Source: Streptomyces sp. NBC_01478 (lineage in GTDB: Bacteria > Actinomycetota > Actinomycetes > Streptomycetales > Streptomycetaceae). Taken from it: a DNA stretch of 64,000 nt. Positions within the stretch are counted from its first letter, which is position 1, and each line of letters opens with the position of its first letter. Below the pieces are notes generated by a model that was not told where the DNA came from, did not search any database, and saw only the letters and a list, made by a program, of their open reading frames with translations. Of this stretch, positions 1-9,431 are shown one piece after another. A program made the position numbers and the translations under genes. The stretch covers positions 868,001 through 932,000 of the forward strand of contig NZ_CP109444.1 in assembly GCF_036227225.1 (NCBI RefSeq), in the 5' to 3' direction.

Positions 1-1526
1 AGGCAGACGAGCAGCAGCGCGTACAGGATGCCGGCGTGGTCCCGGGCGTCGTCCGTGCCGGTGGCGGCGGTGTCGTCGAGGGCCCGGGCCAGCAGGCGGT
101 GGGCGGCGTCGAGGTCGCCCTCGTCGTGGGTGAGGAGGTGGGCGGTGGTGGCGGCGACGAGGGCGGTCGGTGGGTCGGCGGCCCGTGCGGCGTCGGTCAA
201 CAGCCCTGGTACGTCGTCGAGTTGGCCGGTGAAGGTCGCGAAGTAGGCGGCCTCGGCCAGGCGGCGGGAGCGGTCGGCCGGGTGCGGGCTGAGTTCGCCG
301 GCCCGCTTGAGCGCGGCCACGGCGGCGGACGCGTTGCCGCGCCACCGCTCGGACCCGGCCGGTTCGTCGCCGCGCCGCCAGGCGGGCAGGGCCCCTTCGT
401 CCAGGGCGCGGGCCAGTGTCTCGTCCGGTCCGGTCGTGGCCTCGGCGAGATGCCAGGCGCGGCGCTCGGGTGCGTCGGCCAGGGCGGCGGCCAGACAGTG
501 GTGCGCGCGGCGGCGTTCGCCGGGGGTCGCCCGGTGGACGATCGCGGCACGGGTCAGCCGATGGCGGAAGGAGATACGGCCGACGGTCGAGTCGGCGTGG
601 AGCAGCTCGGCCTCCCGTGCCGGCGCGAGGGCGTCGAGGGTGTCGCAGTCCCCCAGGGCCCTGCGGATCACGGCCGGGCCGATCTCGGCATCGAGGGCGG
701 CCAGGAGGAGCGCCGTCCGGGTCGTCGCGGGCAGCCCTTCGACGGCGGAGGCGAAGGCCTCCTCCAGATGCCCGGACAGGGGCAGCAGCGGGGGGAGCGG
801 GAGGTGGCCGGAGCGCTGCGGGCCGCTCAGCTCCGCCGGCAACTCCCGCAGCGCGAGCGGGTTTCCCGCAGCTTCGGCCAGCATCCGGCGCCGTACCGAG
901 GGCCCCAGTCCGGGCCACCGGGCGTCCAGTAACTCGGCCGCCGCCCGCTCGGCCAACGGCCGGGTCTCCCGTACGGGTATGTCGAGTCGGTCGCAGAAGC
1001 TGTCGGCCCCGGTCCGTGCGGCGGCCAGGAAGACGATCGGGTGGTCGCCGATCCTGCGGACGACGAAACCCAGCGCGGTCGCACTGGCCGGGTCGGTCCA
1101 CGGCACATCGTCGGCGATCATCAACAGCGGCCGCTCGACGGTGACTTCGCCGAGCAGCGCGAGGACCGCGGTCGCCGCGGCCAGCGGGTCGGGCGACGGT
1201 CCGGGCGCGAGTCCGAAGATCCGGGCGACGACCTCACGGTGGTGGCCGGGAAGCAGCTCGGCGTGCCGTCGCAGCGGGTACAGCAGTTGGTGCAGCGCCG
1301 CGTAGGCCATCTCGGCCTCGAACTCCACGGCCACGGCCCGCAGTACCCGCGTTCCGGTCGCTGTGGCCCGTGCCGCGGCGGCGTCCAGCAGCGCGGTCTT
1401 GCCCGCCCCCGGGCCGCCGCGCAGCAGCAGGGCGGGCCGAACTCCGTCGTGCCTGGCCACCAGCGAGTCCAGCAGCCGCAACTCGGCCGCGCGACCGACC
1501 AGTTCCGCTCCAGGCCGTGAGGTCAC
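1..1526 (-). CDS. LAL-family ATPase transcriptional regulator, 3' end missing
   Basis: The reading frame starts at GTG 1526-1524, seven bases after a GGAGG ribosome binding site, and runs off the left edge, so about 508 N-terminal residues are visible. An AAA-type ATPase opens the protein: Walker A GGPGAGKT at residues 37-44 and a Walker B-like LLMIADD stretch near residue 127. A helical region of the kind seen in large LuxR (LAL/MalT-like) activators follows. The C-terminal LuxR helix-turn-helix expected for the family would lie outside the window and is inferred. The frame has no stop and the opposite-strand frames look like shadows. A second LAL gene lies 1.8 kb away on the same strand. 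The effector and target genes cannot be told from the sequence. Confidence 0.85.
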   Translation of the reverse strand, partial: MTSRPGAELVGRAAELRLLDSLVARHDGVRPALLLRGGPGAGKTALLDAAAARATATGTRVLRAVAVEFEAEMAYAALHQLLYPLRRHAELLPGHHREVVARIFGLAPGPSPDPLAAATAVLALLGEVTVERPLLMIADDVPWTDPASATALGFVVRRIGDHPIVFLAAARTGADSFCDRLDIPVRETRPLAERAAAELLDARWPGLGPSVRRRMLAEAAGNPLALRELPAELSGPQRSGHLPLPPLLPLSGHLEEAFASAVEGLPATTRTALLLAALDAEIGPAVIRRALGDCDTLDALAPAREAELLHADSTVGRISFRHRLTRAAIVHRATPGERRRAHHCLAAALADAPERRAWHLAEATTGPDETLARALDEGALPAWRRGDEPAGSERWRGNASAAVAALKRAGELSPHPADRSRRLAEAAYFATFTGQLDDVPGLLTDAARAADPPTALVAATTAHLLTHDEGDLDAAHRLLARALDDTAATGTDDARDHAGILYALLLVC

Positions 1527-1789
1527 CGACTTCCCTCCGTCACGTCGCTTGCCCGAAGAACCATGTCGGGTCGGTGAGAGGGATCGGGCGTGCTGTCCCT
1601 CTCCGGCAAGATCGTCGCCGATCGAGGAGCGGTGGTCGATGTTCCCGGTCACAGCATTCGGCGCCGAGGACGGTGGCCGCCCACACCGCGCGCTACCGCC
1701 CGCCGAAGGGCAGCGGGCCGTGGGTGGTGTCCCACGACCCGCTGCCCCGGCCGGCCGCTCGCACCCGCGGACGCGTCGGAAGCCGACGG

Positions 1790-2254
1790 CTACTGCACGG
1801 CCTCGGCCGCTTCGTCCGCCTCCACCCTCGCCAGCACCGCGTCCAGCGTGGCGTACTCCGCCTCCTCCACGGCCGCGATGGCGAACCCGACGGCGTCGGC
1901 GGCGTAGTCCTCGGCGTCGTCGGCGGCGTGGCCCAGCCGCTTCACATCGCGCTCGGTCTTCCGTTCCTCCAGCTTCGCGCGGACCGAGCCCACGTGGTCC
2001 TGCCAGGAGGTCTGCACCTGGTTCCAGCTTCCGGTGACGTTCGCCTTCGCCCGCCGGCCGCTCGACTGGAGCCGCTGCGCGCCCTGTTCGGCCCTGTCCT
2101 TCGCGTCGGCCACCGCGACGGCCAGCTTCTGCCGGTCCTCCGCGACGGTCGCGGCCACGGTGCGCTGGGCATCCTGGGCCTTCTGGGACAGCTCGGCGAG
2201 GCGGCCGGCGGGGCCGTCCGAGGTGGCGTTCTTCTGCGGCGTCGGGTCCGACAT
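1790..2254 (-). CDS. Coiled-coil hypothetical protein
   Basis: A 154-residue soluble protein rich in Ala, Glu, Lys and Arg, with few hydrophobic clusters and no signal peptide or membrane segment. Most of its length has heptad-like spacing of hydrophobic residues, so an extended helical coiled coil is likely. ATG at 2254 follows an AAGGGAT ribosome binding site. It is divergent from the DUF1003 gene across a 238-base spacer holding a long inverted repeat. I do not recognise a named family; similar Ala/Glu-rich helical proteins in actinobacteria are often stress-associated, but nothing here proves that. Confidence 0.75.
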   Translation of the reverse strand: MSDPTPQKNATSDGPAGRLAELSQKAQDAQRTVAATVAEDRQKLAVAVADAKDRAEQGAQRLQSSGRRAKANVTGSWNQVQTSWQDHVGSVRAKLEERKTERDVKRLGHAADDAEDYAADAVGFAIAAVEEAEYATLDAVLARVEADEAAEAVQ

Positions 2255-2355
2255 GGTGATCCCTTTCCTTGACGGATACGTGCTGCTCGTTCACGCGGGG
2301 TACCGGGGTACGCGCCTGAACTGCCCGCAACTCTTCCGTCGCGCCGCCCGGCCCG

Positions 2356-2427
2356 CTTGGGTCAATCGACTCAATGGACGGCGTACAGCCATGCGGTGCG
2401 GCCTTGACCGCAGTCGTTTGACCCAAG
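2356..2427. repeat. Inverted repeat between divergent genes
   Basis: The arms are CTTGGGTCAATCGACT (2356-2371) and AGTCGTTTGACCCAAG (2412-2427). They are reverse complements except for one position in 16 and are separated by 40 bases. The repeat lies between the divergent coiled-coil gene and the DUF1003 gene, where a two-site operator would be expected. It could also form a hairpin in a transcript from either side. The regulator is unknown. Confidence 0.5.
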
Positions 2428-2492
2428 GAAGCCGCCCGGCCCGTCCCTACGCTGACGGGCGTCTGTCGTGTGCACCGGATCGAGGAGTGCCC

Positions 2493-2987
2493 GTGCCCCC
2501 TGGAACCAATGGCCTGGACATACGGCTTCCGAACGAGCAGGCCGTGCTCGCGCGGATGCGCGGCACCCAGGACCGGATCGCGGACGCGATCACGACCTTC
2601 GCCGGGACCATGCGGTTCGTGTATCTGCACGCGCTGTGGTTCGCGGTCTGGATCACCTGCAACGAGGGGCTGTTCGGCCCGTCCGCGGTTTGGGACCCCT
2701 ACCCTTTCGGACTGCTCACGATGATCGTCAGCCTTGAGGCGATCTTCCTGTCGACCTTCGTGATGGTGAGCCAGAACCGCCAGGCGCTCCGCGAGAAGGT
2801 GCGGGCCGATCTGGACTTCGAGACCAATATCCGCTCCGAGGTGTGGTCGGCCCACATGGGCCATGTCCTGGGGCTCGACGCCGAGCGGGTCGAACAGGAC
2901 GTACGGACACTCCTGGCGCAGAACCGGGCGAAGATGAACGACACCGAGCCGACGCCGACGGCCCCTGGGGCGGAGGCGGCGTCATGA
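2493..2987 (+). CDS. DUF1003 membrane protein
   Basis: A 164-residue protein with two adjacent membrane segments: one around residues 38-58 (VYLHALWFAVWI) and one around 72-92 (LLTMIVSLEAIFLSTFVM). A charged tail follows, including NRQALREKVRADLDFE. This layout and the SLEAIFLSTFVMVSQNR stretch match the DUF1003 family of small inner-membrane proteins, whose function is not established. GTG 2493 was chosen because GAGGAG sits five bases upstream; the frame is open much further upstream but lacks a comparable site. The stop overlaps the start of the WhiB-like gene (ATGA), so the two are probably translationally coupled. Confidence 0.85.
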   Translation: MPPGTNGLDIRLPNEQAVLARMRGTQDRIADAITTFAGTMRFVYLHALWFAVWITCNEGLFGPSAVWDPYPFGLLTMIVSLEAIFLSTFVMVSQNRQALREKVRADLDFETNIRSEVWSAHMGHVLGLDAERVEQDVRTLLAQNRAKMNDTEPTPTAPGAEAAS

Positions 2988-3274
2988 TCCCCCGGCACCG
3001 CCCTTTCCTCGCCTACTGGGACTGGCAGCAGCACGCCCTCTGCCGGGGCATGGACAGTTCCGTCTTCTTCTCCCCGCCCGGCGAGCGCGGCCCCCGGAAA
3101 CGGGCCCGGGAGAAGAAGGCCCGGGCCGTCTGCGGGCGTTGCCCGGTGATCGAGCTGTGCGCCCGCATCGCGATGAACGGCCCCGAGTCGTACGGCGTGT
3201 GGGGCGGCCTGTCGGAAGGGGAGCGCAGGGCGCTGGTGCGGCCGCCCCGTGCCCCCGGACAGCGGCGCGGCTGA
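2984..3274 (+). CDS. WhiB-like iron-sulfur regulator
   Basis: This 96-residue protein carries the four WhiB cysteines at 20, 50, 53 and 59 (C-x29-C-x2-C-x5-C), which in this family hold a [4Fe-4S] cluster. The GVWGGLS turn follows at 71-77, then a basic tail rich in Arg. Wbl proteins act as redox- or NO-sensitive transcription factors, usually with the principal sigma factor. ATG 2984 overlaps the stop of the upstream DUF1003 gene by four bases, which argues for one operon. Which Wbl subgroup it belongs to is not clear from the sequence alone. Its 3' end is 13 bases from the convergent LAL gene. Confidence 0.93.
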   Translation: MIPRHRPFLAYWDWQQHALCRGMDSSVFFSPPGERGPRKRAREKKARAVCGRCPVIELCARIAMNGPESYGVWGGLSEGERRALVRPPRAPGQRRG

Positions 3275-3287
3275 CTCCGTCCCGGCG

Positions 3288-5981
3288 TCATCCCGCTGCC
3301 GGGCCGTCCGCACCGGGCGGCCGCAGCAGTGGGGCCAGTTCGCCGCGCGAGGTGATTCCCAGCTTGGGGAAGGCCCGGTACAGATGGGCGGCGACCGTAC
3401 GGTGCGACAGGTACAGCCGTTCCGCGATCTCCCGGTTGGAGAGCCCTTCCGCGGCCAGTCGGGCGATCAACGTCTCCTGGGGCGACAGCAGTTCGGCGAC
3501 GGACGGAAGCGGGGTGTCGGCTCCCGCCGGCGCGTTGTGGCCCGCCCAGTCGGAGGCTCCGACGAGGTCGAAGGCGGTCCGCGCCGAGAGGAGCAGCGCA
3601 CGGGACCGGGCGGCCTGGCGGTGGCGGCGCAGCCAGTGTCCGTACGCGTGCTCCATCCGCGCCCTGACCAGCGGCCAACGGGACAGGTCACGGTCCAAGG
3701 CGGCCAGGTACAGTCCCTCGGCCGCCGCGTCCGCGGCGAACACGGCCCGCGCGTAAGGGAGTTGGATGTGCAGCAGCGGGGCCGGAGTCACCTGTGCGGC
3801 CTCCTCCACGGCCGCGAGGACACGCGCGGCTTCCTGGCGGTCGCCGCCGCGGTCCGCCGCCACGACGAACGGCGTCAGGGCGGCGAAGCCCTGCCGTCGC
3901 AGCCCTTCGGGCGGCAGGTCGAGCAGGGGCCGCAACTCGTCGTAGGCCTCGCCGTACCGGCCCTCCCCCAGGTGGGCCACACCACGCGCCAGCCGTAGCG
4001 TCGGGACGAGATCGGGGCGTTGCCAGGCCGCCGCGGTGTCGGCCAACTCCTGGGCCCGCACGGCCTGTCCGCGCAGTGCGGCGGCGATGGCGTCGGTGCC
4101 GGCGAGTGCGGCGACCATGGCCGGCTGGCGGGTCTCGGCGACGATCCCGCGTGCTTCCTCGGTGAGCCGGGTGGCGCGCGGCCAGTCCCCGAGCAGCAAC
4201 TGGTCGGCGGCCTCGGTGAGGAGGGTCTCCGCCAGCAGGCCGAGTCGGCCCTGCGCGCGGAGAACGGGTGCCGCCCGGCCGAGCAGCTCGACCGCGCGGA
4301 CCGGATCGCCGATCGCGTGGGCTGCCATGCCCAACACCCTTGTTCCATCGGCGTCGTGGACGTACCGGTCCGTCTCGTGCGACGGCAGCCGGTCGGCCAC
4401 CGCCCGGCCGTGGCGTACGGGTTCGGTGAGCGCCAGGGCCGCGAGCCGGCGTGGGTCGTTCGTGGGGGTGAGCCGCTCGGCGGCCTCGACGACCCCGGCC
4501 CGCGCGGCGGGGTCGGCGCCGGTGCGGTGGACGTGGAGTGCCGCGCTCAGCAGCAGGTCCAGGGCCAGTTCCGGATCGCCCGCCGACAACTCCCCGATGT
4601 CCGGCGGCACTTGTGCCCGTGCCGAGTCCAACTGCGGTTCCGCGTCCGAGATCTCCCGCAGCCACCGGGCCTTCGCCCGATCGGCGGTGCCGAGTCGCTG
4701 ATGCTCCGCCGCTTCGATCAGCGAGTGGGTCAGCCGGACACGGCCGAGGCCGTACGCGTGCTCGGCCGCGCCCAGCAACCGGTGCCCCCGGGTGACGGAG
4801 TCCGTGGTGAGCTGGGCCGAGCGTTCGAGCGCGCGGACGGCCGCGGCGGCTCCGTGCCGCCTGAGCAACGAGGCCTGGGCGTCGGCCAGTTCGTCCGCGA
4901 GTTCGTCGTCGGGGCCGTTGACGGACTGGGCCCGGTGCCAGGTGCGCCGGTCCGGCTGGTCGGCCAGCACCTGTGCCAGAGCCGCGTCGGCGGCCTGTCG
5001 GCGGGTCTGCGGTTCCGCCCCCAGCACCGCGAAACGCACCACGGGATGGCGGAAACGCAGGGTCGTCCTGTCGAGTCGTACCAGCGAGGCCGCGACCGCG
5101 CCGTCGAGCACGTCCACCGCGAGCGTGCTCCCGGTGAGGACGGAGGCGGCCGCCAGGATCTCCGAGAGGTCTCCGGCCTGGTCGACGGCCGCGACCAGCA
5201 GGGCATCCCGTGCCTGGTCGGGCAGTTCGCCGAGCCCGGCCGCGAACGCCGTCTCCAACGTGGCGTTCACCGGCAGGTGGGTCCATGATCCCGGTGCCCC
5301 CAACGGGCGCCATGCCGTGGGGAGTTCGACCAGGGCGAGGGGGTTGCCGAGCGCCTCGCCGAGGATGCGCTCGCGGACGGCGGGAGGCAATGTGGCCGCG
5401 TGCCGGGCCAGCAGCCGTCGTGCCGAGGGCGCGTCCAGTACGGGCACGTCCAGCGCGGGCACGCCCGGCAGGGTGTGTGCGCCGCGGAGTGCCGCGAGGA
5501 CGACGACCGGCTGGTCGTCCACCCTGCGGGCGATGAACGCCAGCACGTCCCGGGTGGGCCGGTCGAGGCGCTGGACGTCGTCGGCGACGACCACCACGGG
5601 CCGCTCGGCGGCCACCGCCGTGAGCAGGTTGAACGCGGCCAGGGCCACCCGCCGGGTGTCCGGCGGCGGTCCGGAGCCGCCGTCGAGCTCCGACCGCAGG
5701 ACGGCGCCCCGTTCCGGCAGCGGCGACTCCGCGGTGCCGAGCACCGGCCGCAGCAGTTCGCGCAGACCACCGAAGGGGGTGTCGTCGGTACCCCCGGCCA
5801 CCTCCAGCAACCGCCATCCCGCCACTCGGGCGCGCTCCGCCAGGGCCTGCACCAGTGCGGTCTTGCCGACGCCCGGGCCGCCCCGCAGCGCCAGGGCGCC
5901 GCCGGCGGCGGGCAGCCGTCCCAGCAGTTCGTGCAGGACCCTCACCTGCCGGTCGCGGCCGAGGAGCCCGGTTTTGTACAC
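3288..5981 (-). CDS. LAL-family LuxR regulator, full length
   Basis: An AAA ATPase region near the N terminus has Walker A GGPGVGKT at residues 34-41 and a VVVVADDVQRLD Walker B stretch. A long helical repeat region follows, and a LuxR helix-turn-helix lies within the last 70 residues (LSPQETLIARLA, SNREIAERLYLSHRTV). The overall plan is that of MalT/LAL activators, which are usually 850-950 residues. GTG 5981 is preferred because GGGGAGG lies just upstream and the family normally begins close to the LLGRD motif. ATG codons at 6011 and 6062 are also in frame but have poorer ribosome binding sites, so the protein could be up to 924 residues. No partner gene identifies the signal sensed. Confidence 0.88.
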   Translation of the reverse strand: MYKTGLLGRDRQVRVLHELLGRLPAAGGALALRGGPGVGKTALVQALAERARVAGWRLLEVAGGTDDTPFGGLRELLRPVLGTAESPLPERGAVLRSELDGGSGPPPDTRRVALAAFNLLTAVAAERPVVVVADDVQRLDRPTRDVLAFIARRVDDQPVVVLAALRGAHTLPGVPALDVPVLDAPSARRLLARHAATLPPAVRERILGEALGNPLALVELPTAWRPLGAPGSWTHLPVNATLETAFAAGLGELPDQARDALLVAAVDQAGDLSEILAAASVLTGSTLAVDVLDGAVAASLVRLDRTTLRFRHPVVRFAVLGAEPQTRRQAADAALAQVLADQPDRRTWHRAQSVNGPDDELADELADAQASLLRRHGAAAAVRALERSAQLTTDSVTRGHRLLGAAEHAYGLGRVRLTHSLIEAAEHQRLGTADRAKARWLREISDAEPQLDSARAQVPPDIGELSAGDPELALDLLLSAALHVHRTGADPAARAGVVEAAERLTPTNDPRRLAALALTEPVRHGRAVADRLPSHETDRYVHDADGTRVLGMAAHAIGDPVRAVELLGRAAPVLRAQGRLGLLAETLLTEAADQLLLGDWPRATRLTEEARGIVAETRQPAMVAALAGTDAIAAALRGQAVRAQELADTAAAWQRPDLVPTLRLARGVAHLGEGRYGEAYDELRPLLDLPPEGLRRQGFAALTPFVVAADRGGDRQEAARVLAAVEEAAQVTPAPLLHIQLPYARAVFAADAAAEGLYLAALDRDLSRWPLVRARMEHAYGHWLRRHRQAARSRALLLSARTAFDLVGASDWAGHNAPAGADTPLPSVAELLSPQETLIARLAAEGLSNREIAERLYLSHRTVAAHLYRAFPKLGITSRGELAPLLRPPGADGPAAG

Positions 5982-6135
5982 GCGCCTCCCCAGACGTCCA
6001 GGACACTCCATGTCTTCACCGGCGGAATCGTAGGAGGATCCCTGCGGCGCGGCTTGGGTCATGTGACCGCGCCCGGAACTGCGAGGCGGCGCCGCCCGGC
6101 CCGTCCAGCGTACGGCTCCCCGGTACGGCGACCGG

Positions 6136-8628
6136 TCACACGTAGCCTCGCCGCTGCACGACGTTCAGGGCCGGCGCACCCAGCGGGACGTTCAGCCAGA
6201 ACGTCAGCAGCCGGTAGACGAGCACCGCCGAAGTGGCCGCCCCCGCCGCCACGCCGAGCGTCGTCAGACCGGCGACGAGTCCGGCCTCCAGCGCTCCGAG
6301 CCCGCCCGGTACGGGAGCCGCGTTGGCGATCAGCCGGGCCGCCATGTACGCGGCACCGACCTGGACGAAGGGCAGGCCGCCGCCCAGCGCGTGCAGGCTC
6401 ATGGCCAGGCCGACGACCTGGACGAGGGGCAGTCCGAGGGCGCCGACGGCTCCCACGGCGACCTTTGCCGGTTCGGTGGCGAGCCCGGCGATCGTCGATC
6501 CGGCCGCGCGCAGGAACGGCCACACCTTGTCGCGCAGGAAGCGGCGGCCGGGCGGGGTGAAGCCGAGCAGTCCCCCGGCGGCGAGCACCAGGGCGACGGC
6601 CCACAGCGCATACCGTCCGGCGGACAGATGCAGGTGCGCTCCGGCGTGGCCGCGTCCCGCCCAGGTGAGGAAGACGGCGGCGACCACGGTGTTGGAGAGC
6701 GCGCCGGCCAGGCTCTGCAGCCCGACGGAGGCGGTGGCCGCCCCGGTCTCGATCCCCGTCTTCTGCAGATAGCGGAGGTTGAGCGCCATGCCGCCGACAT
6801 TGCCCGGGGTGATCCGGTTGAGGAACGAACTGGCGAACTGCACCTGGTAGGTGGGGCCGAACGGCAGTCGGGCCGGGATGGTGCCCTGTTGCAGCAGGGT
6901 CGAGAACGCCTGGGAGAGGAAGGTGACGGGCAGCACCGCGAGCACCCACCACCAGTTCGCGTCCCGCAACGCGTCCACTGCGGCGGGGGCGTTGGCCAAC
7001 TGCGGCAGCACCAGGTGGAGTACGAGGAACGCGCCCGCGAGTCCCAGGGCGCTCTTCCATGTGAACCGCGCCAGATGGGCGAGAGGAACCGCCTTGCCAC
7101 CGCTGGCAGTTGACACCTCGGCGGCGAGATCCTTCAGCAGGCTGGGCCGCCCGCCGGCGCGCAGTGTGCGCCGCCCGGCCTTCTGCCCGGCCGCCCGTGC
7201 GCGGGCCTGGTCGTACCGGGCGACCTGGTGCCGCGCGGGTCCCATGAGGGCGAGCGGCTGGAGGTACGGCAGCGCGGTCGCCAGCAGTTCCGGCCCCAGC
7301 CCGGCCAGCGCGCACGCGGTGGCCCGCCGGGGGCCGACCCGTACGGCGGTGGTGGCCAGCAGTTCGGCGAGGTCGCCGCCGAGCATGTCGGGCGGCGCGT
7401 TGAGCCGGCCGCGTGCGAACGCGGCGAGTCTGATCTCGCCGGTCGCCTCGACGAGGACGTGCTCGGGGCGCAACGCCCCATGTCCCAGCCGGTGTTCCTG
7501 GAGCCGGGCCACGGAGCTCCACACCCGGGCGAGGAGCTGATCGGTCAGCTCCTCGTCCCGCACCGCGGACAGCGCACGGGAGTCCGGCGCGACGGTCGCC
7601 ACCAGAGCGGCGCCCTGGGCCACCGGATACGCCATCACCGGCTCGGCCACCCGGGCGCCGGTACGGGCCGCGAAGACGAGCATCAGCAGCTCGTGCTCGG
7701 CGGCCGCGAGCGGCGACTGGGCGGTGGCGTCGGCCGGATGGCGCAGCAGCGTCCGCCGGGCGAGCCGGTGGAAGAGGTCACGGTTGCGGTCCTCGGCACC
7801 GAACACCCGCACCGCCGGCCGGGAACCGGCGGTGGTCACGGCGCGGTAGACGGTCCCTTCCCCCAACTGCTGTTCGTCCGGCGGCAGTTCACCCAGGGTG
7901 GCGACCGGGATCCCGGAAGCCGCGAGAGCGTCGGCGACCGCCTGGGCCGTCGGGCGGTCGGCGGGGGCTCCGGCCAGCAGCAGGACGGCCGACCCGGCCG
8001 CGCCGCCCACGGCGAGTGCGGCGACGGCGTCCAGCGGGACGATCGCGGCCGCGGCGACGCTCAGCGCGCCGCATCCGGCGGCCAGGAACCACAGCGCCCG
8101 CCGCGGGCGCGCGCCCAGCCACGGGCCGGCCGCGACGACCGCCGCCGCGCAGGCCGCCAGGTAGACGGCGGACGGCCAGCCCGCCGGCAGCAGACCGTCC
8201 CGGCCGTCCAGCACCTCCGGCCATCCGTCCGGTCTCCCCCGCACCAGCGCCGGACGCGTGAGCGACCACGCGCCCAGCACGCCCAGCGCCGCCGCCGGCA
8301 GGACCCGTAGAACAGGCTCGATCCGCCGCCGTACGCACCACACCGCCAGGACGGCGACCGGTGCGAGCAGGGCGACGGCCTGCACCGTTCCCACGAGGGT
8401 GTCCCGCAGTGCCTCGGGCAGCGCGGTCGCCGTGGCGAGGAGTCCCTGCTGGGCCCTGCGGACGAAGTCGCGGGTGGCGACGGCCAGTAGGACCGCCACG
8501 AGCAGGACGGACAGGGACACCAGCAGCCGCCACAGATCCACCGCCCGACGAACGGTTGGTCGAGGCGGATCGTCGATCACCGGAACCGCGACCGGCCGGC
8601 TGTCACGGCCTTCGATCCCACCGATCAC
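6136..8628 (-). CDS. Fused kinase-like / lysylphosphatidylglycerol synthase-type (flippase-like) membrane protein
   Basis: An 830-residue protein in three parts. The N-terminal 250 residues hold several membrane segments. Residues about 260-430 resemble a protein-kinase or aminoglycoside-phosphotransferase fold, with HGALRPEHVLVE near residue 380 where HxDxxxxN would sit. The catalytic Asp is replaced by Leu-Arg, so the domain is probably a pseudokinase. From about residue 510 to the end is the multi-helix domain shared with the C-terminal part of MprF and the UPF0104/AglD family. GTG 8628 has AAGGAG five bases upstream; the frame is open for 71 further codons without a comparable site. A role in lipid or glycan translocation is inferred from the family only. 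Confidence 0.82.
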   Translation of the reverse strand: MIGGIEGRDSRPVAVPVIDDPPRPTVRRAVDLWRLLVSLSVLLVAVLLAVATRDFVRRAQQGLLATATALPEALRDTLVGTVQAVALLAPVAVLAVWCVRRRIEPVLRVLPAAALGVLGAWSLTRPALVRGRPDGWPEVLDGRDGLLPAGWPSAVYLAACAAAVVAAGPWLGARPRRALWFLAAGCGALSVAAAAIVPLDAVAALAVGGAAGSAVLLLAGAPADRPTAQAVADALAASGIPVATLGELPPDEQQLGEGTVYRAVTTAGSRPAVRVFGAEDRNRDLFHRLARRTLLRHPADATAQSPLAAAEHELLMLVFAARTGARVAEPVMAYPVAQGAALVATVAPDSRALSAVRDEELTDQLLARVWSSVARLQEHRLGHGALRPEHVLVEATGEIRLAAFARGRLNAPPDMLGGDLAELLATTAVRVGPRRATACALAGLGPELLATALPYLQPLALMGPARHQVARYDQARARAAGQKAGRRTLRAGGRPSLLKDLAAEVSTASGGKAVPLAHLARFTWKSALGLAGAFLVLHLVLPQLANAPAAVDALRDANWWWVLAVLPVTFLSQAFSTLLQQGTIPARLPFGPTYQVQFASSFLNRITPGNVGGMALNLRYLQKTGIETGAATASVGLQSLAGALSNTVVAAVFLTWAGRGHAGAHLHLSAGRYALWAVALVLAAGGLLGFTPPGRRFLRDKVWPFLRAAGSTIAGLATEPAKVAVGAVGALGLPLVQVVGLAMSLHALGGGLPFVQVGAAYMAARLIANAAPVPGGLGALEAGLVAGLTTLGVAAGAATSAVLVYRLLTFWLNVPLGAPALNVVQRRGYV

Positions 8629-8862
8629 GTCAGCTCCTTGTCGACAGGCCGAAGGCCGGAAGGCACCGATGCTCGCGCCGCGACCCGGTCCGCGCATCGG
8701 TCGGATGGCTGCACGGGTTTCTGTGACGACGGTAAAGGAGTAAGGAAGTAGCGGATGCAGTCGTATGACAGATCGCGGCCGGAAGGCGCGACTCTGGCCT
8801 TCCTGGCGAACCATGGCCTCGGGCGAAGAACGAGGCGACACCCTCGTCTGTGGAAGGTGACC

Positions 8863-9414
8863 ATGTTCACTTCACCCAACGTGCTCCTCTGGCGCGGTCT
8901 GCTGGCCGTCGCCCTCGGCGTGGTCTCCGTCGCATGGCCCGGCATCACCGTCGGCGCCTTCGTCGTCCTTTTCGCCGTCTACGCGTTCATGACCGCGGCG
9001 ACGGACAGCGCCCGCGCCTTCACCGGCGACAGGGTCGGGCCCGTCCTCGGCTGGCTGGTGCTCGCCGGACTCTCGCTGGCGGCCGGCGTGGTCGCGCTGG
9101 CATGGCCCGGCATCACGGCGCTCGCGCTCACGATCTGGATCGCCGCGTGGGCACTGACGACCGGCGCCATGGAGACAGCGATGGCGTTCCAGCGCGACGA
9201 GACGGCGGGTGAGCGGACCCTGTATCTGCTGACCGGCGCGGTGTCGATCGTGTTCGCGTTCTCCCTGTTCGTCCGCCCGGACATCGGCGCGGTCTCCCTC
9301 GCCACCGTCTTCGGCCTGTTCAGCCTCGTCTACGGCGTCTCGGCGGTCTTCGCCTCGTTCGAGGAGCGGCGCCGCCGTCACGACGCGGGCCGACGCGAAG
9401 CGGTCCGCGCCTGA
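8863..9414 (+). CDS. HdeD-family membrane protein
   Basis: A 183-residue protein that is almost entirely hydrophobic, with about six membrane helices arranged in repeated two-helix units. SVAWPGITVGAFV near residue 26 recurs as ALAWPGITALALT near residue 82, which suggests internal duplication. This is the HdeD/DUF308 pattern; E. coli HdeD is linked to acid resistance, but the actinobacterial members are not characterised. ATG 8863 follows GGAAGGTG. A charged Arg-rich tail ends the protein. It is divergent from the kinase-like/flippase gene, with 234 bases between them, and convergent with the MarR gene. Confidence 0.88.
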   Translation: MFTSPNVLLWRGLLAVALGVVSVAWPGITVGAFVVLFAVYAFMTAATDSARAFTGDRVGPVLGWLVLAGLSLAAGVVALAWPGITALALTIWIAAWALTTGAMETAMAFQRDETAGERTLYLLTGAVSIVFAFSLFVRPDIGAVSLATVFGLFSLVYGVSAVFASFEERRRRHDAGRREAVRA

Positions 9415-9431
9415 GCCACGGGCTACGGACA

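Noticed and set aside
36..932. A plus-strand 298-codon frame at the left edge
   Set aside because: It lies opposite the LAL ATPase gene, which has Walker motifs and a ribosome binding site. The plus-strand product is low-complexity Gly/Arg/Val.
1527..1789. A small gene between the first LAL gene and the coiled-coil gene
   Set aside because: The only frame has Arg/Pro-rich coding with no ribosome binding site. I see no gene there.
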